A stretch of DNA of 64,000 nucleotides from Nitrospinaceae bacterium (GCA_028278405.1 JANQEK010000029.1:43482-107481); one strand, 5' to 3'. Counted from the first letter of the stretch, positions 11,326 through 21,610 are shown. Notes: a model not told the origin generated them from the letters alone. Numbers and translations: made by a program.

Positions 11326-12510
11326 TCAACTTTTATCCATTAGACCCCAGTCCACCCACTCCTGAACATTGAGGGCTGATAGCGGGAAATCAATGGTGTT
11401 TTGGGTTTCAATGTAATCGTCGAACCAGTAGGCATCCGGGTTACGTTTGAAAGCCATGAACTTGCCGCTGTTACCGTTCTGTGCTGAGCGGTGATATTTG
11501 AAGTAGATCTGGTTCGGAGTGAGGCCAACCACTTCTATCTTGCCTGTCTCATGGGACATTGCAAAACGCGCGCGCTTGGCGAGACCGGAGCATTTGACCC
11601 GAGCCATCTCGAATATTTCAAATGCTCGCTCCAGCGGCACCGAAAAGGTCCGGTTACCGGCTGTAGGCCGACATTGGAACACATAATACGGTGTCACGCC
11701 CAGAAAAGACATTTCGTTCAACAATTCATTCAGTACCAGCGGATCGTCGTTGACACCGTCGATCAACGGAGTCTGGTGCACCATAATCGCGCCCGCTTTC
11801 TGGAGAAGATTGATAGCTTGAATCGCCGCATCGGTAATCTCTACCGGATGATTGAAATGTGCAACGACGTAAATTTTCTTGGTCGGCGTGGTGTATTTTT
11901 TGATCATCTCCAGTAAAGAGGGGTCGTCGATAATTCGATACGGATTGAACGCCGGCATCTTGGTACCGATGCGGATTATTCGGACATGATCGATCTCGCG
12001 AACCTGACGAACCAGAGGCTCCAGCTTGCTGGTGGACATAACCATTGGGTCGCCGCCGGTGAGTAGGACATTGCTGATCTCCGGATGAGTTCGAATGTAA
12101 TCCAGCGCTTCGGATATATTCTTTGTCACCTCGTCGTTATCGTCCATGAACAGACGCTTGCGAAAACAGAAACGGCAATAGGCCCCGCACGTTTCGTTAA
12201 CCAGCATGATGACGGTGGAATCGTATTTGTACTCCAGTCCCTTGGCCACGGTATACGCGTGTTCGTTCGATGCATCGAGTTGGCCTTTGTCGTTGAGCTC
12301 TTTGGCATCAGGAATGATCAAACGCTTGATCGGGTCATTAGGATCATCCCAGTTAATGAGCGATTGATAATAATCATTGGTGCGAAAAACAAAGGTATCG
12401 ACCACCTTGTTCAGTGTTTGACGCTCATCAGATTTTAATTCGGAGATTTGTTCGAGCTTATTGAAGTATTTTACTTTGGTTTTTTCTCGGGGGGTGTGAG
12501 GTGTATTCAT
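11326..12510 (-). CDS. KamA-family radical SAM protein (lysine 2,3-aminomutase-like), copy 1
   Basis: CGAYCRFCFRKRLFM CxxxCxxC radical SAM motif; VLLTGGDPMVMS; YYQSLINWDDPNDPIKR KamA-type N-terminus. Confidence 0.85.
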   Translation of the reverse strand: MNTPHTPREKTKVKYFNKLEQISELKSDERQTLNKVVDTFVFRTNDYYQSLINWDDPNDPIKRLIIPDAKELNDKGQLDASNEHAYTVAKGLEYKYDSTVIMLVNETCGAYCRFCFRKRLFMDDNDEVTKNISEALDYIRTHPEISNVLLTGGDPMVMSTSKLEPLVRQVREIDHVRIIRIGTKMPAFNPYRIIDDPSLLEMIKKYTTPTKKIYVVAHFNHPVEITDAAIQAINLLQKAGAIMVHQTPLIDGVNDDPLVLNELLNEMSFLGVTPYYVFQCRPTAGNRTFSVPLERAFEIFEMARVKCSGLAKRARFAMSHETGKIEVVGLTPNQIYFKYHRSAQNGNSGKFMAFKRNPDAYWFDDYIETQNTIDFPLSALNVQEWVDWGLMDKS

Positions 12511-12677
12511 GACTGACCTCCATGCGGATTGTAATCCGCTTTAAATATCACTGATCTGGCCCCCTCTAATCCATAATCTCAGTCTACGACTTTTTGATTT
12601 GAATGTCCTATTTATTGAGTCGGGTTTTCGGATAACTGTTGAAAGAGGCGGCTTAGAACTTATTGAGTAGGAAGGGT

Positions 12678-14321
12678 TTACGGTTTCAGATCATACACCT
12701 GGTAATAATGCTTCAGGTTTTCTTCGGCCTCATGAGTCTTGTCGAAGTCCGGGCCATAGTTCCGTATCAGCAATGCATGTGCAATGCGGGTATGGCGAAT
12801 GGCATGAGGGCCTTCTTTTACCTTATGGTACAACTTGCCCAATTCGAAATGGACCACCACGTGGTTGGGTTGCGCCTGCAAAATTCGATTGTAGGCATGG
12901 ATGGCCTCCCGGGGCCGGTCCAATATCCGATAGGCCTTGGCCAGATTGAGACGGGCCAAGGCGTGATGGGGACTGATCTCCAACGCCTTGTTGAAATGAA
13001 CGATACTTTCGTCCGCCTTACCTTTCGCCAACAAAGCATGGCCAAGATTGTTGTGGGCGAAATCATTGTGTTCCGTATGATCCACGGCATGCTGAAACAA
13101 AGTCACACTGTTTTCCCAGACACGGGTTTGATTCCAGGACACGAACATCAAACCGACCCCGAGCAATGCGCTTGCAAACCGGACCGCCTTCATAGAGACG
13201 TTCCAATGCTTCACGGCTTCGGCCAGTCCCCAAACCCCCATGAGCAAAATACCGATCAAAGGAAAGTACGTGTAACGATCGGCAATTTCCTGGAAGCCTG
13301 CTTTGACAAATCCCACCACCGGCACCAGCGAAACCAGAAACCACAGCCATCCGACCCACAGGTAAGGGGCACTGCGAAAACGGCGCAGCACCCAAACCGT
13401 GACACCTATAAGGAATAGCAGTGAAGCGGCAATCTTCCACGTCGCTGCAGTCTGGTAGGACAAGGGATAAAACACCGCCAGGTCCGCCGGCCAGAATATT
13501 TTTCCGAGATAGCGCAGGTAATTAATAGGAACATTCAACCAGCGGTCAAGCCACGGCAGAGCCGCTTCCGAAACCATCACATTGTGAACCGCCTGACCGT
13601 TATAAGCGATCCACGAAAACAAACCGGACAACCCCAGCAAGGGAACTTTTTCCCAAATCAAGCGTTTGACACGGTCCCATGAAATCGGTGAATCAGACTC
13701 CAGGCGATTGAGCGGCCAGAAATCGATCAACAACAAAACCAAAGGCAAAATCACCATCACCGGTTTGGACAACAGCGCCAGCACAAAACAAAAAACCGTC
13801 ACTCCATACCATGAGGGACGGCGCAACATGGCATACTTCCAATAGGCCCCTATCGTCAACAGGGAAAAAAGCATCGCCAGCAAATCTTTGCGGTCGGCGA
13901 CCCAGGCTACGGTCTCGACACGCAACGGATGGATGGCGAACAAAACAGCGGCCACGGCGCTCTTGCTTCGATCGCGGGTGATCTTTTCGAGAACCGTAAA
14001 AAACAGAAACGTGTTGAGCAGGTGTAGAAGAAGATTAGTCAGGTGATGCCCAGCGGGATTCAGACCGAACAACTCCACATCCACCATATGGGAAATCCAA
14101 TTGAGCGTTGTGGAAAAGTTGGTATGAATATTCGCAATCGCCCAGAACAACCCTTCAAGGGTCAACCCCCTGATGACCATGTGATTATCGACATACACCG
14201 GATCATCGATGTTGACGAATTCAAAACCGATCACCTGGCCGAAAACAATTACGATCAGCAAACCGAGCAAAACGAATATCCGGCTTCTGGGCACCTGGAA
14301 ATCCTGATCCATGAGAGACAC
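12678..14321 (-). CDS. TMTC-like multi-TM membrane protein with C-terminal TPRs, copy 2
   Basis: GQVIGFEFVNIDDPVYVDNHMV...LFAIHPLRVETVAWVADRKDLLAMLF; paralog of the 9568 gene. Confidence 0.85.
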   Translation of the reverse strand: MSLMDQDFQVPRSRIFVLLGLLIVIVFGQVIGFEFVNIDDPVYVDNHMVIRGLTLEGLFWAIANIHTNFSTTLNWISHMVDVELFGLNPAGHHLTNLLLHLLNTFLFFTVLEKITRDRSKSAVAAVLFAIHPLRVETVAWVADRKDLLAMLFSLLTIGAYWKYAMLRRPSWYGVTVFCFVLALLSKPVMVILPLVLLLIDFWPLNRLESDSPISWDRVKRLIWEKVPLLGLSGLFSWIAYNGQAVHNVMVSEAALPWLDRWLNVPINYLRYLGKIFWPADLAVFYPLSYQTAATWKIAASLLFLIGVTVWVLRRFRSAPYLWVGWLWFLVSLVPVVGFVKAGFQEIADRYTYFPLIGILLMGVWGLAEAVKHWNVSMKAVRFASALLGVGLMFVSWNQTRVWENSVTLFQHAVDHTEHNDFAHNNLGHALLAKGKADESIVHFNKALEISPHHALARLNLAKAYRILDRPREAIHAYNRILQAQPNHVVVHFELGKLYHKVKEGPHAIRHTRIAHALLIRNYGPDFDKTHEAEENLKHYYQVYDLKP

Positions 14322-14428
14322 AACACCAAAGTTTAGAAGAAGTTACCTATTTACCAGTGTAAGGAGAATTTTCAAAGGAACCAAAAGTTTTATCCGGTTT
14401 TTTTAGGAAGCGGTGGGAATTCAAGCAA

Positions 14429-16564
14429 TCAAATAATCTCCGAAATATCTTTGACTTTCACCGTATCGCCAAGGTTTTTGGCTTTAAGAGCGTCTTCGAG
14501 CATGAGTACGCAAAAGGGGCAGGAAACGGCTATGGTGTCGGGTTTCGCCTGCATGAGTTCGTCTACGCGGTTGTGGCTGATGCGTGTCCCACTTTCCTCC
14601 AGCAGGAACCTGCCGCCGCCAGCGCCGCAACAGGTGCCGCGCTCACGCGATGTTTCGACTTCTTTTACGGATTCCGGAGAGGCGGTAGATTTCAAAATGT
14701 CGCGCGGAGCCTCGTATACTTTGTTGTGCCGTCCCATATAACAGGAATCATGCACCACCACGGTTTCATCCGTTTTGTTTTCTGTCGCAAGTTTATTCTC
14801 CTTTATAAGATTCGCCAGCAATTCCGAATGGTGGATGACTTCCAGCTTCACTCCAAACTCGGGGTATTCGTGCTTGAACGAGTTGAAGCAGTGCGGGCAA
14901 TGGACGATCACCTTGATCACTCCCTGCTCTTTGAATGTTTCGGCATTCTTCGAAGCCAGCATGTCGAACAGGTATTCGTTGCCGAGACGACGAGCCGGAT
15001 CGCCTGTGCACCCTTCACGGTTGCCGAGGATGGAAAAATCGACTCCCGCTTTTTGCAGAGCCCGCACCACCGACTCCGAAACCTTCTTACCGCGGTTGTC
15101 AAACGAACCGTTACATCCCACGAAGTACAGGTACTCGGTCGGATTGTTCTTGTCCCACTGTTTGATGTTCAATTCCTTAGCCCAGTCTTCGCGCTGGGTG
15201 CCGGGGAATCCCCATGGATTGCTGTGGGTCTCCAATGACTTGAATGCATCGCCCAGTTCCTTCGGGTAACGGTCCTCCGTCAGCACCAGTCCCCGGCGCA
15301 GGTCAACCATCTTATTGACGTACTCGATCATGACCGGGCATTCCTCCTCACAGGCACCGCAGGTGGTGCAGGCCCAAACCGTGGCGTCCTGAATCGCATT
15401 ATTCATAATCACAGGTGGTTCATTGGGTTCCTTATTACTAAGCAATGCGGGCGTCTGGAAATTGAGATGATCGCGCAGGTCGATGGTGAACTGTTTCGGG
15501 GATAACGGCTTGTCCGAATTGAGTGCCGGACAGAACACGTCGCATCGTCCGCATTCCGTACAAGTGTGCAGGTCGAGCAGTTTCTTCCAGGAGAATTCTT
15601 CGACTCGCGTCACACCAAACGTCTCTTTAGTCTCATCTTCAAAGTCGATGCGGCTTAACTGGTTACCCATCTGGGTGACATTACCCAAGAACACGTTGGG
15701 AATCGACGTAATAATATGGAAGTGTTTGGAGCGCGGTAGGATAACGGAAAAAATCAGAATGGAAATAACATGCGTCCAGTATGCAGCTTGCTCCAGGGAA
15801 GGCCGAGTTGAATAATCCGATGCCGGTAAAATTAGGGCAAACACTGTACCCAAAGGACTCCACAACCCACTCATGATATCAGGATGGTAAAACCCAATCT
15901 CCCAGAGAATCCGATGTAAAGGGGTGGTCAAGCCCTGTCCCAAATTGGAAAAGCTTAATTTGGCGCCCTCGAATACGATGTCCGATACCATTATGGTAAA
16001 GATAAGCAAAAGGATGATAATCCCTTCACCAGATAGGTTAAGGCGTTTCGGTTTAATTACCAACCGGCGATATAACGCATACAGGCAGGCCAGAATAACC
16101 AGAAAAATGAAAGCATCTTTCAAATAATAATAAATGACATAAATTATCCCAATGACATCCAACACTAAACCACCTTCTATGTCGATCGCCATGAAATTCA
16201 CCGAATATGGACCTTCAAAGATCGGCCAAAACCCAATCAAAAAAAACTCGAAAGCACGAAACAGCAAGACCAGAAATCCCCAGAAGATGAGAGCGTGCAT
16301 CCATCCGGCGGGGCGGTCCTTGAACATTTTGCTTTGGGCAAAAGCAATGCAGAAAGTGTTCCATAATCTTTGAACAGGACGGTCTAATCGATTCTCTCCA
16401 GCGGACCTCATCAACATCTTCAGTTTAGGCCAAAGCGCCCATAGAAAAGCTGCTAACGTCACCGGAACCAAACCACATAAAATCCATGTTCCAAGAGGAA
16501 TTGGAGGTCGCGGAACCGGTATATGCCTAAGCAATATGTGGCTGAATTCAATGAATTGGGGCAT
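14429..16564 (-). CDS. Membrane-anchored Fe-S oxidoreductase (heterodisulfide reductase subunit D/GlpC-like, CCG domains)
   Basis: TM N-terminal domain, CTECGRCDVFCPA and CTTCGACEEECPV 4Fe-4S motifs, CCGAGGGRFLLEE CCG motif. Confidence 0.88.
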   Translation of the reverse strand: MPQFIEFSHILLRHIPVPRPPIPLGTWILCGLVPVTLAAFLWALWPKLKMLMRSAGENRLDRPVQRLWNTFCIAFAQSKMFKDRPAGWMHALIFWGFLVLLFRAFEFFLIGFWPIFEGPYSVNFMAIDIEGGLVLDVIGIIYVIYYYLKDAFIFLVILACLYALYRRLVIKPKRLNLSGEGIIILLLIFTIMVSDIVFEGAKLSFSNLGQGLTTPLHRILWEIGFYHPDIMSGLWSPLGTVFALILPASDYSTRPSLEQAAYWTHVISILIFSVILPRSKHFHIITSIPNVFLGNVTQMGNQLSRIDFEDETKETFGVTRVEEFSWKKLLDLHTCTECGRCDVFCPALNSDKPLSPKQFTIDLRDHLNFQTPALLSNKEPNEPPVIMNNAIQDATVWACTTCGACEEECPVMIEYVNKMVDLRRGLVLTEDRYPKELGDAFKSLETHSNPWGFPGTQREDWAKELNIKQWDKNNPTEYLYFVGCNGSFDNRGKKVSESVVRALQKAGVDFSILGNREGCTGDPARRLGNEYLFDMLASKNAETFKEQGVIKVIVHCPHCFNSFKHEYPEFGVKLEVIHHSELLANLIKENKLATENKTDETVVVHDSCYMGRHNKVYEAPRDILKSTASPESVKEVETSRERGTCCGAGGGRFLLEESGTRISHNRVDELMQAKPDTIAVSCPFCVLMLEDALKAKNLGDTVKVKDISEII

Positions 16565-16716
16565 CGTTGGATACGCTGGCGACCACGAAAAGGGGCTGTT
16601 TGCACCCTATTCTGGTGTGAGGGACTGATGGGTTCAAATACTGTTGTTTTCGCTTGGCCCTGTGATATATTGAAATCCAAGGATACAGCTATCAATCACC
16701 TGTTTGAGGTGACACC

Positions 16717-17628
16717 GTGATTTCGGGACAACGCGCAATTTTCAAGGGTTTATTATACATGATTGGCGCGGCAGGTCTTGTCTTTGCCGCCGGCCCGGTG
16801 TGGGCCATTGACACGGATGATGCGTTTCCGTACTTCCAGCAAAACCCGAACCCGTCGACAACCGCGCACCCCCTGCACAAGATTGCGCCGAGTGAATTCC
16901 AAAGTATCAATCCGAACCTGACCGGAGAGGTCAACGAGCCGCACCCCATCCCGGAATACCTGAACAAATTTCCGAAAGTGGGCCGGTTCCCGAAATATTA
17001 CTATCAGCTTCTGGAAACCGACCCGGATGACCAGGTGCAAAGCAAGGTGTTCGATCGCCAGGCCTTCAAGCAGGCCCGGCGGATCGGGGTGATCTACTTC
17101 GAAAACAAAACCTACGGACTGGGCAAGGACAAGGATGCCGGGCAACTGGTCGCCAACCAGTTTTCAACGCAACTGGAGAAAGTGAAAGAACTGTCGGTCG
17201 TTTCCCCGCCTCGGATGCTGGACGAGTTCCAGCTGAAAATTGTGACGACGCCGGACCAAAAATCCGATCCGGAAGAGAGTCCCGCCCCTTCGGGACCTCC
17301 CGGTTCCAAGCCGGGTTATGATTTGCCTTATTCCAGGGACAAGTTTGACGCCGTCCTCATCGGTACGGTGACCCGGTATACCAATTGGCATAAAAACCGT
17401 GCGGGCGAACCCAATCACGGTGAAGGCGCCGCGGTGGAGTTCGGCGTATACCTGATCAGCACCAAGACGGGAGAGGCAATCTGGGGGGCCCGCTTCGTGG
17501 GGCACCAGTCCGCGTCGCTGGCCAATATTTTTTCGTCCCAGAACCGGTGGCTGGACAAAAAAAATTATTCCCGCGAAGCCATCAAAAAAGTATTGAAGGA
17601 TTTCCACGATATGGCAGAATCCAAGTAA
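16717..17628 (+). CDS. Hypothetical secreted protein
   Basis: ORF with N-terminal hydrophobic signal (LLYMIGAAGLVFAAGPVWA). Confidence 0.65.
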   Translation: MISGQRAIFKGLLYMIGAAGLVFAAGPVWAIDTDDAFPYFQQNPNPSTTAHPLHKIAPSEFQSINPNLTGEVNEPHPIPEYLNKFPKVGRFPKYYYQLLETDPDDQVQSKVFDRQAFKQARRIGVIYFENKTYGLGKDKDAGQLVANQFSTQLEKVKELSVVSPPRMLDEFQLKIVTTPDQKSDPEESPAPSGPPGSKPGYDLPYSRDKFDAVLIGTVTRYTNWHKNRAGEPNHGEGAAVEFGVYLISTKTGEAIWGARFVGHQSASLANIFSSQNRWLDKKNYSREAIKKVLKDFHDMAESK

Positions 17629-17649
17629 ACCTTTTACATCACCAGAACC

Positions 17650-18447
17650 ATGAATGACAGTTTTGATTCCAGCTCAAAAGATCGTCCTCCTCAAATGAGT
17701 CCGGAGGCTTTGAAGAAAAAGAAATTGTGGAGAAACCTCTTTATATTGAACCTCTGCATCACTATTTTTCTGATCGGGTTGTACTGGCTTCCTGTCAAGC
17801 TGGAGCAAATGGGCGGTTTTCTGGATTCTTCGAGTATTAACGAGAAAAAAGGAGGCCCGTCCCGGAAATTCGGCGGAGCCCAAACGGCGACTGCAATCAA
17901 TCCCAATTTGCTGCCGACGAGCACCATTGTGATTGATGCCACCAACGAGGAACAATGGACTTACTTTGATTTCTCACGAGGAAAACAGGTAAAAATTCAT
18001 GACCCTTCTTCCCTGGAATGGGACTTGGCCTTTCGTCGCGGAAAGATCATCTCCAACGGGGGGGCCACCAACAAATTCGGCAAGGCTGGCCTGATTGACC
18101 TGGGGGAGGTTTCCTTTGATGCGGTCGAGAGCGTTCCATTGAAAGATTTCATTCCGGACAAATCGACGCGCACCCAAACCGAAAACCCTGTTCTGGTGCA
18201 ATGGTACAAATACAACTACATCACCCATAAACTGACCGCGCGTAAAAATGTTTATGTGATGCGCACATCTGACGGGAAGTTCGCCAAGATACAGTTTCTG
18301 AGCTTCTATTGTGCAGACAAACAGCCCGGTTGCATTCAGATGAAATATGCATACCAGGACGAGGGGACTAAAAGTTTTCTAAAGGACAACAGCGGCTCGT
18401 TCACCTCAACCACAGTTGCCACAAACCCTGTTATTTCAGGCTCTTAG
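17650..18447 (+). CDS. HmuY-like (heme-binding family) membrane-anchored protein
   Basis: Single N-terminal TM then EEQWTYFDFSRGKQV...SLEWDLAFRRGKIISNGG, HmuY-family-like pattern. Confidence 0.65.
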   Translation: MNDSFDSSSKDRPPQMSPEALKKKKLWRNLFILNLCITIFLIGLYWLPVKLEQMGGFLDSSSINEKKGGPSRKFGGAQTATAINPNLLPTSTIVIDATNEEQWTYFDFSRGKQVKIHDPSSLEWDLAFRRGKIISNGGATNKFGKAGLIDLGEVSFDAVESVPLKDFIPDKSTRTQTENPVLVQWYKYNYITHKLTARKNVYVMRTSDGKFAKIQFLSFYCADKQPGCIQMKYAYQDEGTKSFLKDNSGSFTSTTVATNPVISGS

Positions 18448-18656
18448 CGGATTCTCTTGTATTTCCTTCCGGACCCGGGCGGCTGGAATGCTCTAAAATC
18501 TCTTGATGCTTCCAGAAAACAAAAGATGAACCTTCCAGACGGGTATGGTAAATTTTAACCTTTTAGCGGACGAACCACTTGAAGCGAGTCCCTGTCGGAC
18601 CGCTTTTTCAATATCCATTTTCAGCACAACCTAAAGCAGATTCAGGAGTAACATTT

Positions 18657-19232
18657 ATGGCGAGTTTAAAAGGCATTTTGTTTAATCAATACGCGGGCGA
18701 GGGCTTGAGTCAATTGATCGAAGAGTTGCAAAGCAAATACAAGCCTAAAAAAGGTCGGCGGTTCAACCAGAATGACATCACTTACGAAATCAGTCGGCCC
18801 GTGTTGCATGACAACAGCCTGGAATTTGAAATCAGTTCCAAAATTCCTCAAGACGAGCTTTCCACCGAAAAGGAAATGCAGAACTATTTCCAAGCCATTA
18901 AGAAAATCATCAACGCTGAGAAGAAAAAGCCGATTTCGATCGAAAGGGAAAATATCGTCTGGGATTCCAAAAAGGAGACGGAGAAGGAAAGAGAATACGT
19001 CAAACTCCACTACAGTTATGCACTGGAAGACCTTTATGACGACCAGGAGATATTAAACCGCTGCAAGGAATTGGAAGGAAGTTCGGCCAAGGACGCGCTT
19101 CCCGACATCCCGGGCGGATTCACCACACCCGGTAAAATTGCCTTGCTGATGGTCAAAGAGAAGATTCAGGAATTCTGCAGAAATCATGTTACCGTGCTGA
19201 TCGAAGCCAACAAGAAGGTCCGGGGCAAATAA
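18657..19232 (+). CDS. Hypothetical protein
   Basis: ORF with internal start MASLKGILFNQYAGEG preceded by caggagt RBS. Confidence 0.6.
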   Translation: MASLKGILFNQYAGEGLSQLIEELQSKYKPKKGRRFNQNDITYEISRPVLHDNSLEFEISSKIPQDELSTEKEMQNYFQAIKKIINAEKKKPISIERENIVWDSKKETEKEREYVKLHYSYALEDLYDDQEILNRCKELEGSSAKDALPDIPGGFTTPGKIALLMVKEKIQEFCRNHVTVLIEANKKVRGK

Positions 19233-19249
19233 AAGCCACTGGGTAAACC

Positions 19250-19429
19250 ATGAATCCATTCAGATATTTTTTGGGAAGAGCCATGCAAATCGTAGGATTG
19301 GGAGCGTTGACCTACGTCGTGCTGATGTTTTTCACCCAAATGGGAATGGAGCCTCTGCTATGGGGCAGTGTAGCCGGCGCTACCTTCTTTTACGGGGGAA
19401 CGATGATCTTGGGAAAAAGCGAGAGCTGA
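19250..19429 (+). CDS. Small two-TM membrane protein (59 aa), not in ORF track
   Basis: Manual translation MNPFRYFLGRAMQIVGLGALTYVVLMFFTQMGMEPLLWGSVAGATFFYGGTMILGKSES*. Confidence 0.6.
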   Translation: MNPFRYFLGRAMQIVGLGALTYVVLMFFTQMGMEPLLWGSVAGATFFYGGTMILGKSES

Positions 19430-19464
19430 CCTCCCTCCTCCCCTTCCAACCGGATTGACTCCTG

Positions 19465-20184
19465 ATGCAGGAATTTTTAAAAAAGCCGGGATTTATGGTT
19501 CAATCGGGAACCATGGGAGCGGACCTGAGTTATCTCCTCGCCGTGGTCTTCACGGTCCTCTTCCTGGTCGCTTGGTGGATGGCCAAAAAGGGACAGGGAA
19601 CCCGACACCACAAGCTCATCTTTGTTTCCATGGTCTCCATGGTGGTGTATTTCGTGGCCTACTACTACGCCCGGTCCCTGGGGGTCCTTTCTCTCGAAGG
19701 CAAAGAGGGTTTCGGCGGTCCCCCGGAAGTTTACGATTCGATTTTCCTCCCGATTCTTACCACCCATCTCGTCCTGGTCACATTGGGACTGATTCTGACG
19801 CCCTACATGATTGTTGAGGGATTCCGCGCCTGCAACAAAGTTAACAACGACTATGTGCTCCGGTCCGGGGAATTGAAAGCCGACCCGAAAAAATTTATCC
19901 GGATCTGGCTGTGGATATTGGGATTGTGGCTGTTGATGGAGGTCTACTGCCTGGCCATGGGCAAATCGGGTGCTGCACAACTGGCTTATTTTCTTATATT
20001 TACGACCATTGCATTGGTTGTCGGGCTGGAAAAACTGATCGAGAGATGGCTTCCGGACGGTGCCCGGCGACACCGGATTTTAGGACGAGGAACCATGGTC
20101 CTATTCGCACTGATCCTGGTTACCAGTACCGCGACCTATCTCATGCTGTATGTGATTTACCCGCTGAAGTCCGCGGCGGGCTGA
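19465..20184 (+). CDS. DUF420-like multi-TM protein
   Basis: Multiple TM helices with HHKLIFVSMVSMVVYFVAYYYAR...LPILTTHLVLVTLGLILTPYMIVEGF; DUF420-like pattern. Start may be downstream of 19465. Confidence 0.65.
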   Translation: MQEFLKKPGFMVQSGTMGADLSYLLAVVFTVLFLVAWWMAKKGQGTRHHKLIFVSMVSMVVYFVAYYYARSLGVLSLEGKEGFGGPPEVYDSIFLPILTTHLVLVTLGLILTPYMIVEGFRACNKVNNDYVLRSGELKADPKKFIRIWLWILGLWLLMEVYCLAMGKSGAAQLAYFLIFTTIALVVGLEKLIERWLPDGARRHRILGRGTMVLFALILVTSTATYLMLYVIYPLKSAAG

Positions 20185-20295
20185 TCGGGGGATCCTGGAA
20201 AGGCTTATAACTTAGGGAGTTTCAGGGATTTTTCGGGCAAAAGAAGGATTTTTTTACCCTTGACTTAAATAAACAATGTGGTAGATTGTGCCCGT

Positions 20296-20403
20296 TTAAA
20301 TGACTTCAAAGTACATCAGCAACAGGTAGGCGGCGGTCAACACGTTGACCCCCAAACCGATCAGAACAATCGTATCGAAAATTTTACCGTCTTTACTGGC
20401 CAT
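20296..20403 (-). CDS. Putative 35-aa single-TM protein, not in ORF track
   Basis: Manual translation MASKDGKIFDTIVLIGLGVNVLTAAYLLLMYFEVI*, RBS cgaggacctcATG. Confidence 0.45.
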   Translation of the reverse strand: MASKDGKIFDTIVLIGLGVNVLTAAYLLLMYFEVI

Positions 20404-20436
20404 GAGGTCCTCGATAAATTAACAAACGGGAAAGTT

Positions 20437-20466
20437 AAGTTAGCATTCCGTCTTTTATACTGTCAA
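20437..20466 (-). promoter_or_regulatory. Candidate sigma-70 promoter for the 35-aa minus-strand ORF
   Basis: TTGACA (rc of 20461-20466), about 18 bp spacer, TAACTT (rc of 20437-20442); a + strand TATACT at 20456-20461 overlaps it. Confidence 0.35.
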
Positions 20467-20513
20467 GGGTAAAACAGTTTACTCACTTAAACAATTAGAA
20501 AAGGAAAACCCGA

Positions 20514-20618
20514 ATGGATTTACAAAAATTTAAAGAAAAGTCCGGACCCTGGATTTATCTTGCGACCGTAGTCTTCTGTCTTTGGTTTTTCTACTGGTTC
20601 GCATCCGTTTGGCGCTAA
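20514..20618 (+). CDS. Putative 34-aa single-TM protein, not in ORF track
   Basis: Manual translation MDLQKFKEKSGPWIYLATVVFCLWFFYWFASVWR*, aaaggaaaa RBS. Confidence 0.5.
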   Translation: MDLQKFKEKSGPWIYLATVVFCLWFFYWFASVWR

Positions 20619-20666
20619 AGGGTCTGCTCCAAATTTTTTAACCTAGAGAGGGGAGATAGAAATTTC

Positions 20667-20846
20667 ATGTCTGAAATTCAAGATGAAACTAGACCATTTA
20701 TAACCGCGAAATCCATTACTCATTTCATCATCGCTTTGATCGTAATGTTCGGTTATTATTTCCTGATTGACTGGGCTCTCATGAAAGTCCAAGGCTTGGA
20801 CTTCTTCTACCTGTGGTCCACAGGCGGTGGTGGCGGAGGCCATTAA
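20667..20846 (+). CDS. Putative 59-aa single-TM protein with GGGGGGH C-terminus, not in ORF track
   Basis: Manual translation MSEIQDETRPFITAKSITHFIIALIVMFGYYFLIDWALMKVQGLDFFYLWSTGGGGGGH*, gaggggag RBS. Confidence 0.55.
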   Translation: MSEIQDETRPFITAKSITHFIIALIVMFGYYFLIDWALMKVQGLDFFYLWSTGGGGGGH

Positions 20847-20931
20847 TCGGGTTTGATCTTTTCTTATCGTATTCAAAAAGATGGCAGGTCCATGGCTTGC
20901 CATCTTTTTTAATGCCTTTTACTAAAGTCCT

Positions 20932-21597
20932 GTGTCTTCCTCCAACATACCTTCGGATGCCCGGTCCCGCGCTTTCAGGGGAACCCCGGGGTGTCGTGTC
21001 TATCTCTTTCGTCACGGCGAAACCGCTAATGCACATCAAATCTGTATGAACGGTCATTTCGACGTTGCCTTGTCGGATACCGGCCTGGAACAGGCGCGCC
21101 AATTGGCCCAGGCGCTTCAAGATCAACCCATCCGAGCCGTTTACTCCAGCGACCTGCAGCGGTCTTATCAGGGAGCCCGCCTGATCGCCGAGCATCACGA
21201 ATTAGAACCTGTCGCTTTTCCCGAGCTGCGTGAATTGTCTTTCGGAGAATGGGAAGGTAAAACCCTGACGGAACTCAGTGAACAATTCCCCGGCGAAATG
21301 GACAAACGCCTTAAACAAACCGAGTTGTTCCGTGCCGACGGCGGGGAAACTTTCCAGGAACTGCACGACCGGGTGATCCCAAAATTTCTGGAGATCACCG
21401 GCAACCACCCCAACGATACGATTGCCGTTGTCTGTCACGGCGGAGTCAACCGGGCTATTCTGGCCCATTTGCTCGGATTTCCCATCTCCAACCTGTTTCG
21501 TATTAGCCAGCACTATGCCGCCGTCAACATTATCCAGTTCTATGAAGACCAGGTGATGGTGGAACTGCTCAACGGTTCCTGGCAACAGATCACTTGA
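20932..21597 (+). CDS. Histidine phosphatase (phosphoglycerate mutase-like) family protein
   Basis: VYLFRHGETANAH...VYSSDLQRSYQGA...ELRELSFGEWEGKT...VCHGGVNRA. Confidence 0.88.
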   Translation: MSSSNIPSDARSRAFRGTPGCRVYLFRHGETANAHQICMNGHFDVALSDTGLEQARQLAQALQDQPIRAVYSSDLQRSYQGARLIAEHHELEPVAFPELRELSFGEWEGKTLTELSEQFPGEMDKRLKQTELFRADGGETFQELHDRVIPKFLEITGNHPNDTIAVVCHGGVNRAILAHLLGFPISNLFRISQHYAAVNIIQFYEDQVMVELLNGSWQQIT

Positions 21598-21610
21598 TCC
21601 GGACACAACC

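Noticed and set aside
14573-15238. 221-aa + strand ORF
   Set aside because: Antisense to the Fe-S oxidoreductase gene, which has clear motifs
20260-20287. + strand TTGACT-16-TAGATT promoter-like sequence
   Set aside because: Lies downstream of and antisense to the 35-aa minus-strand ORF and far from the next + strand gene; support too weak
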